From: Dyella_B humi
GTDB taxonomy: Bacteria; Pseudomonadota; Gammaproteobacteria; Xanthomonadales; Rhodanobacteraceae
DNA: 64,000 nucleotides
Reading direction: 5' to 3'
NCBI RefSeq assembly: GCF_044904605.1
Contig: NZ_JADIKI010000023.1
Location: 124,001-188,000 of the forward strand
This document shows, in pieces, positions 60,123 through 64,000 of this stretch. Made by a program: the position numbers and the translations under genes. The notes beneath the pieces were generated by a model, which ran no database searches, was not told the origin of the DNA, and saw only the letters and a list, made by a program, of their open reading frames with translations. The stretch's first letter is position 1. Every line of letters begins with the position of its first letter.

Positions 60123-61739
60123 ATGTTCCGTCCGTCATTGTTGTGCGCCGCACTCACGCTTGCCTTGCTGCCCGCCGTTCCGCTTTTCGCCCAGGACAAC
60201 CATGACGTGGCGTGGCAAAGCGTGACCGAACTGCAACATGACATGGATGCCGGCAAGCTCACCGGCAAGACGCTGGTGCAGGACGATATCGCACGCATCA
60301 AGCAGATCGATCAGGGCGGCCCCACCTTGCGCGCAGTGCTGGAGTTGAATCCCGATGCATTGAAGATCGCCGAGAAACTCGATGCGAAACGCACGTCTTC
60401 GCATGGCCCGCTTTACAGCATTCCGGTGCTGCTGAAGGACAACATAGACACCGGCGATCACACGCTGACGACTGCTGGCTCGCTCGCCCTGATGGACGCA
60501 CCGGCGCCGCAGGATGCCGCCCTGGTGACGCGGTTGCGCAAGGCGGGCGCGGTGATTCTAGGCAAGACCAATTTGAGCGAATGGGCGGATTTCCGCTCCA
60601 GTCATGCCAGCAGCGGCTGGACCGGCCGAGGCGGGCAGACACGCAATCCGTATGCGCTGGATCGCAATCCCTGCGGCTCCAGCTCGGGTTCCGCGGCGGC
60701 GGTTGCAGCGGGCCTGGTGCCGGTGGCAGTAGGCTCGGAAACCGACGGCTCGATCATTTGCCCGGCATCGATGAACGGCATCGTGGGCATCAAGCCGACG
60801 CTGGGTTTGGTCAGCCGTAGCGGCATCATCCCGATCAGCCACAATCAGGACACAGCCGGACCGATGGCGCGCAACGTGACTGATGCGGCCATTCTGCTGA
60901 GCGCGATGGCTGGCAGCGATTCGCACGATCCCGCCACGACCGACGCGGACAAACACGCAACCGATTACACGCGTTTTCTTGATCCGAACGGGTTGCGCGG
61001 CAAGCGCATCGGCGTGGTGCGTCAGCTCGCCGGCAACGAGCCCAACGCAGATCGCGTGCTGGACGAAGCGATTGCGGCGATGAAGGCGCAAGGCGCGATC
61101 ATCGTCGATCCAGTGACGCTGCCGCATCTGGCCGAACTCGGCGATCCGGAAATGACCGTGATGCTGTACGACTTCAAGCATGACCTCAACGCGTATCTCG
61201 CCAACCGAAAAGGTTTGCATGTGAAGACGCTTGCCGACCTGATCGCCTTCAACAAGCAAGAAGCGACGCGCGAAATGACCTGGTTCGCGCAAGATCTGTT
61301 CGAGCAAGCGCAAGCCAAAGGACCGCTCACCGACAAGGCCTATCTGGACGCGCTGAACAAGGCGAAACAGTTCTCGGGGCCGCAAGGTATCGATGCGGCG
61401 CTGCAGGCCAATCATCTGGACGCGCTGCTCTCGCCCTCGTGGGGACCGGCTTATCTCACGGATCTCGTACTCGGCGATCATATCGTCAGCGGTAATCCCA
61501 CTATCGGCGGTGCGTCTCAGCCTGCGGCGGTAGCGGGTTATCCCTCGATTACGGTACCGGCGGGATGGGCGCATGAACTGCCGGTGGGTATCGTATTCTT
61601 TGGCACAAAATGGAGCGAGCCCACGCTGATTTCGATCGCCTATGGCTTCGAGCAGCACACGCATGCATGGCAGGCACCTAAGTTCTTGCCGACGGTGGAT
61701 AGCAACGCGTATGCGCCGGTGCCTGCGCAGAGTCATTAA
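60123..61739 (+). CDS. secreted amidase, amidase-signature family
   Basis: 538 aa from the ATG at 60123 with GGGGAGGA upstream. Signal peptide of about 23 residues (LLCAALTLALLPAVPLFAQD). The Ser-cisSer-Lys triad is visible: Lys105 in IPVLLKDNID, the serine-rich loop CGSSSGSAAAVAAG (186-190), and the nucleophile Ser210 in GSETDGSIICPAS. C-terminal NPTIGGASQPAAVAGYPSIT and GWAHELPVGIVFFG are standard for the family. Exported members may act on peptides, amides or cell-wall fragments; no specific substrate can be claimed. It is followed after 85 nt by the beta-lactamase gene. Confidence 0.92.
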   Translation: MFRPSLLCAALTLALLPAVPLFAQDNHDVAWQSVTELQHDMDAGKLTGKTLVQDDIARIKQIDQGGPTLRAVLELNPDALKIAEKLDAKRTSSHGPLYSIPVLLKDNIDTGDHTLTTAGSLALMDAPAPQDAALVTRLRKAGAVILGKTNLSEWADFRSSHASSGWTGRGGQTRNPYALDRNPCGSSSGSAAAVAAGLVPVAVGSETDGSIICPASMNGIVGIKPTLGLVSRSGIIPISHNQDTAGPMARNVTDAAILLSAMAGSDSHDPATTDADKHATDYTRFLDPNGLRGKRIGVVRQLAGNEPNADRVLDEAIAAMKAQGAIIVDPVTLPHLAELGDPEMTVMLYDFKHDLNAYLANRKGLHVKTLADLIAFNKQEATREMTWFAQDLFEQAQAKGPLTDKAYLDALNKAKQFSGPQGIDAALQANHLDALLSPSWGPAYLTDLVLGDHIVSGNPTIGGASQPAAVAGYPSITVPAGWAHELPVGIVFFGTKWSEPTLISIAYGFEQHTHAWQAPKFLPTVDSNAYAPVPAQSH

Positions 61740-61824
61740 ATGTGCATCGGGCTGACCGAAAACCGCGCGCTTCGGCCAGCCCCATCACGTAACGTGGCGC
61801 CTCCTTCTCGACACGGAGGTTTCC

Positions 61825-62715
61825 ATGAAGCCGCTGTCTGCTCTTTGCGCGATGGTATTGGCATGTGCGATGGCTCATGCCGATACCACTGCCGCCGATT
61901 CGGATTTCCGCGCGACCTGGACACAGCCGCAAAAGCCGTTTCAGATCTATGGCAATACTTATTACGTCGGTTCGCATGGCCTTAGCGCCATCCTGATCAC
62001 CTCGCCAAAAGGTCACGTGCTGATCGATGGCACGCTGCCGGAAAACGCGGCGATGATCGAATCGAACATCCGCGCGTTGGGTTTTCGCGTGCAGGACATC
62101 AAGTTGATTCTCAACAGCCATGCGCACGGCGACCACGCAGGCGCCATTGCTGCCTTAGCGCACGACAGCGGTGCACCGGTAGCCGCAAGTGCAAAGTCGG
62201 CAAAAGCGATGGAACTTGGCGGAGACGATCCCGATGATCCGCAGCACGGCATGGCGCCGTTCTATCCCAAAATCTCCAAGATTCGTATCGTGGCCAATGG
62301 TGAAACAGTCCGTATCGGCTCATTGGCTTTGCACATGCACGCCATGCCTGGACACACGCCCGGCAGCACCGGTTGGACCTGGCGTTCTTGCGAAGAAAAC
62401 CGTTGCCTGTCGATTGTCTATGCCGACAGCATTTCGCTACTGAGTACGGATGACTATCGCTATACCGACCCTGCCCATCCAGAACTCCTTGCGGGCTATC
62501 GGCATACGCTTGCCATGTTGGCGGTACTGCCGTGCGACATTCTGCTTACGCCGCATCCCCGCGATGGTTTTTTCGAAAAAGCGGCAGGCATCGCGCCGGG
62601 TAAGTCTAATCCTTTGATCGACACGCAGGCGTGCAAAGCCTACGCGGATGAAGGACAACAGAATCTCGAACAGCGCGTACAGAAGGAAGCCGGAACACAA
62701 AAAGCCACGCACTGA
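61825..62715 (+). CDS. subclass B3 metallo-beta-lactamase
   Basis: 296 aa, signal peptide MKPLSALCAMVLACAMAHA. All zinc ligands expected for B3 enzymes are present: His99, His101, Asp103 and His104 in NSHAHGDHAG, His177 in MPGHTPGST, His244 in LTPHPRDGFF. VYADSIS holds the Ser202 typical of B3 (L1-like), and Cys237 and Cys270 could form the B3 disulfide. This is the pattern of L1, THIN-B and CAU-1 relatives, enzymes that hydrolyse penicillins, cephalosporins and carbapenems in the periplasm. Activity is inferred, not shown. GGAGG lies 7 nt upstream of the ATG. The last codons lie in a terminator hairpin of the convergent gene. Confidence 0.9.
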   Translation: MKPLSALCAMVLACAMAHADTTAADSDFRATWTQPQKPFQIYGNTYYVGSHGLSAILITSPKGHVLIDGTLPENAAMIESNIRALGFRVQDIKLILNSHAHGDHAGAIAALAHDSGAPVAASAKSAKAMELGGDDPDDPQHGMAPFYPKISKIRIVANGETVRIGSLALHMHAMPGHTPGSTGWTWRSCEENRCLSIVYADSISLLSTDDYRYTDPAHPELLAGYRHTLAMLAVLPCDILLTPHPRDGFFEKAAGIAPGKSNPLIDTQACKAYADEGQQNLEQRVQKEAGTQKATH

Positions 62716-62725
62716 GGCGTGGCTT
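62696..62725 (-). terminator. rho-independent terminator of the DAHP synthase gene, inside the end of the beta-lactamase gene
   Basis: Perfect 9-bp stem AAGCCACGC (62702-62710) and GCGTGGCTT (62717-62725), loop of 6. On the minus strand the stem is followed by TTTTTG. The beta-lactamase stop TGA (62713-62715) lies in the loop, so this terminator is read inside its coding sequence. On the plus strand only TTGTG follows. Confidence 0.85.
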
Positions 62726-62731
62726 GTGTGA

Positions 62732-64000
62732 TCAGCTTATGCGCCCGGATTTGCGCACGATCAGCATCGCCAGTTCCAGCGATTGCTCATAATTGAGGCG
62801 GGGATCGACCATCGATTTGTAAGCACGCTGCAGATCGGCTTCGCTCAAATCACGCGCACCACCCATGCACTCGGTGACGTCTTCGCCGGTCAATTCCAGA
62901 TGCACGCCACCCAGTCGCGTACCGACGGCAGCATGGATATCGAGCGCCTGTTCAAGCTCACCGCGAATATTGTCGAAGCGCCGTGTCTTGAATCCATTGG
63001 AGGTACTTTCGGTATTGCCGTGCATGGGATCGGCCACCCACAGCACGCGGCGGCCTTCGCGCTTCACCGCTTCAAGTAGCGACGGCAGCTTGGCAGCGAT
63101 CTGCGCATGGCCCATGCGGTGAATCAGGGTGAGGCGCCCCGGCTCTTCTTCCGGATTTAACGCATCGATCAGCGGCAGCAGTTGTTCCGGCGTGACCGAG
63201 GGACCGATCTTCACCGCGATCGGATTGCGGATGCCGCGGAAATATTCCACATGTGCGCCATCAAGTGCGGCCGTGCGCATGCCGATCCACGGGAAATGCG
63301 TGGAGAGGTTGAACCAGCCATGATGGCGCGGCACCTGGCGCGTGAGTGCCTGCTCGTAATGCAGCAACAGCGCTTCGTGCGAGGTGAAGAAATCCACGCG
63401 TGTGAAGCCGGCGATCGGGCCGGCCAGCGTTTCCATGAAGCGCAGCGAATCACCGATGCCCGCCACCATTCGGCGGTACTCGGCGGCCAGCGGTGAGTGC
63501 TCCACCCAGGCCAGATCCCAGTATTCGGGATGGTGCAGATCGGCAAAACCGCCATCAATCAGCGCGCGCACGAAGTTCATGGTGAGCGCGGAATGCGCGT
63601 GCGCACGGATCAGACGCTGTGGGTCCGGGCGGCGCGCTTCGGTGGTGAATTCTGGACCGTTGATCACGTCACCGCGGAAGCTGGGCAGCGTGACGCCGTC
63701 ACGTGTCTCGGTATCGGTCGAACGCGGCTTGGCGTATTGCCCGGCAAACCGGCCGACACGCAGTACCGGCTGCTTGAGCCCGTGCACCAGCACCAAGCTC
63801 ATCTGCAACAGCACCTTGAGCCGATTGGAGATGATTGGGCTGGTGCAGTCCGCAAAACTCTCGGCGCAGTCGCCACCTTGGAGCAGGAAGCGCTTGCCTT
63901 CCTGTGCGTCAGCAAGTGTCTGTTTCAGCGCCAATACCTCCCACGAGGTGACCAGCGGCGGCAGGTGCGACAGTTCGCCAATCGCCTGGCTAAGCTCGGC
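62732..64000 (-). CDS. class II 3-deoxy-7-phosphoheptulonate (DAHP) synthase, N-terminus cut by the window edge
   Basis: First enzyme of the shikimate pathway, plant-like class II type. The frame continues to the right edge (SQAIGELSHLPPLVTSWEVL precedes the TTG at 63934), so the real start is outside. About 422 residues are visible. Blocks are FLLQGGDCAESF, KPRSTDTETRDGVTLPSFRG with DVINGPEFTTEARRPDPQRL, HHGWFNLSTHFPWIGMRTAA, GRLTLIHRMGHAQI, VLWVADPMHGNTESTSNGFK and GGVHLELTGEDVTECMGGA. The metal-binding Cys, His, Glu and Asp residues lie in these. It is convergent with the beta-lactamase gene and ends at a hairpin terminator. Confidence 0.95.
   Translation of the reverse strand, partial: AELSQAIGELSHLPPLVTSWEVLALKQTLADAQEGKRFLLQGGDCAESFADCTSPIISNRLKVLLQMSLVLVHGLKQPVLRVGRFAGQYAKPRSTDTETRDGVTLPSFRGDVINGPEFTTEARRPDPQRLIRAHAHSALTMNFVRALIDGGFADLHHPEYWDLAWVEHSPLAAEYRRMVAGIGDSLRFMETLAGPIAGFTRVDFFTSHEALLLHYEQALTRQVPRHHGWFNLSTHFPWIGMRTAALDGAHVEYFRGIRNPIAVKIGPSVTPEQLLPLIDALNPEEEPGRLTLIHRMGHAQIAAKLPSLLEAVKREGRRVLWVADPMHGNTESTSNGFKTRRFDNIRGELEQALDIHAAVGTRLGGVHLELTGEDVTECMGGARDLSEADLQRAYKSMVDPRLNYEQSLELAMLIVRKSGRIS

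Noticed and set aside
63934..64000. Taking the TTG at 63934 as the start of DAHP synthase
   Set aside because: The frame continues upstream to the window edge with family-like residues (LPPLVTSWEVLALKQ), so the true start is outside.

Overview
The window reads as a chromosomal stretch of a G+C-rich gammaproteobacterium of the order Lysobacterales (Xanthomonadales), most likely family Rhodanobacteraceae (Dyella, Rhodanobacter, Frateuria or Luteibacter type). The basis is the gene order glnD, map / rpsB-tsf-pyrH-frr-uppS-cdsA-rseP-bamA-lpxD-fabZ-lpxA-lpxB-rnhB-dnaE-accA-tilS, a class II DAHP synthase, and the repeat types. I see no rRNA, tRNA, CRISPR array, prophage or insertion sequence.

Layout. 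1-3.4 kb: end of a PepSY-like membrane protein and glnD on the minus strand, then a 118-bp palindromic repeat. 3.4-25 kb: map (minus), then the plus-strand core run for translation (rpsB, tsf, frr), UMP kinase, envelope lipids (uppS, cdsA, lpxD, fabZ, lpxA, lpxB, accA), envelope proteolysis and assembly (rseP, bamA), rnhB and dnaE. Between cdsA and rseP there is no dxr, and between bamA and lpxD no skp. A small RelE/ParE-type toxin-antitoxin pair with a palindromic operator sits between dnaE and accA. 25-28.7 kb: secreted adenosine-deaminase-like enzyme, NYN/OST-HTH protein, tilS. 28.8-38 kb: an accessory locus with a secreted GDPD-GH18 fusion enzyme, a Tat-exported DUF1868 2H phosphoesterase, a TonB-dependent receptor, a divergent ROK repressor with a palindromic operator candidate, and an MFS transporter. 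38-43.5 kb: second MFS pump, xseB, DUF4870, pmbA, DUF1653, darP (yjgA), small unknowns. 43.5-53.3 kb: AI-2E family transporter, then tldD, yhdP and rng on the minus strand, then mug. 53.5-58 kb: two-gene RND pump without an outer-membrane channel. 58-60 kb: two overlapping c-type cytochrome genes. 60-62.7 kb: secreted amidase and a subclass B3 metallo-beta-lactamase. 62.7 kb to the end: class II DAHP synthase, cut by the right edge.

The two most unusual things are: (i) a 263-bp element at 50971-51233, filling the rng-yhdP gap. It is built of a 32-bp outer inverted repeat enclosing two 95-nt hairpin arms and a 9-nt mini-hairpin, with no unpaired base at the junction. (ii) The 28.8-38 kb locus, where two phosphodiesterase-type activities (GDPD, 2H) and a GH18 glycosidase sit with an outer-membrane receptor and a sugar-type repressor. 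This looks like an uptake system for a phosphodiester-containing glycan, which is an inference. A recurring theme is that palindromic or simple repeats have merged with gene ends: the rnhB start, the dnaE stop, the rng stop, and the end of the beta-lactamase gene.

All coordinates and motifs were read by eye. No alignment, folding or database search was run.
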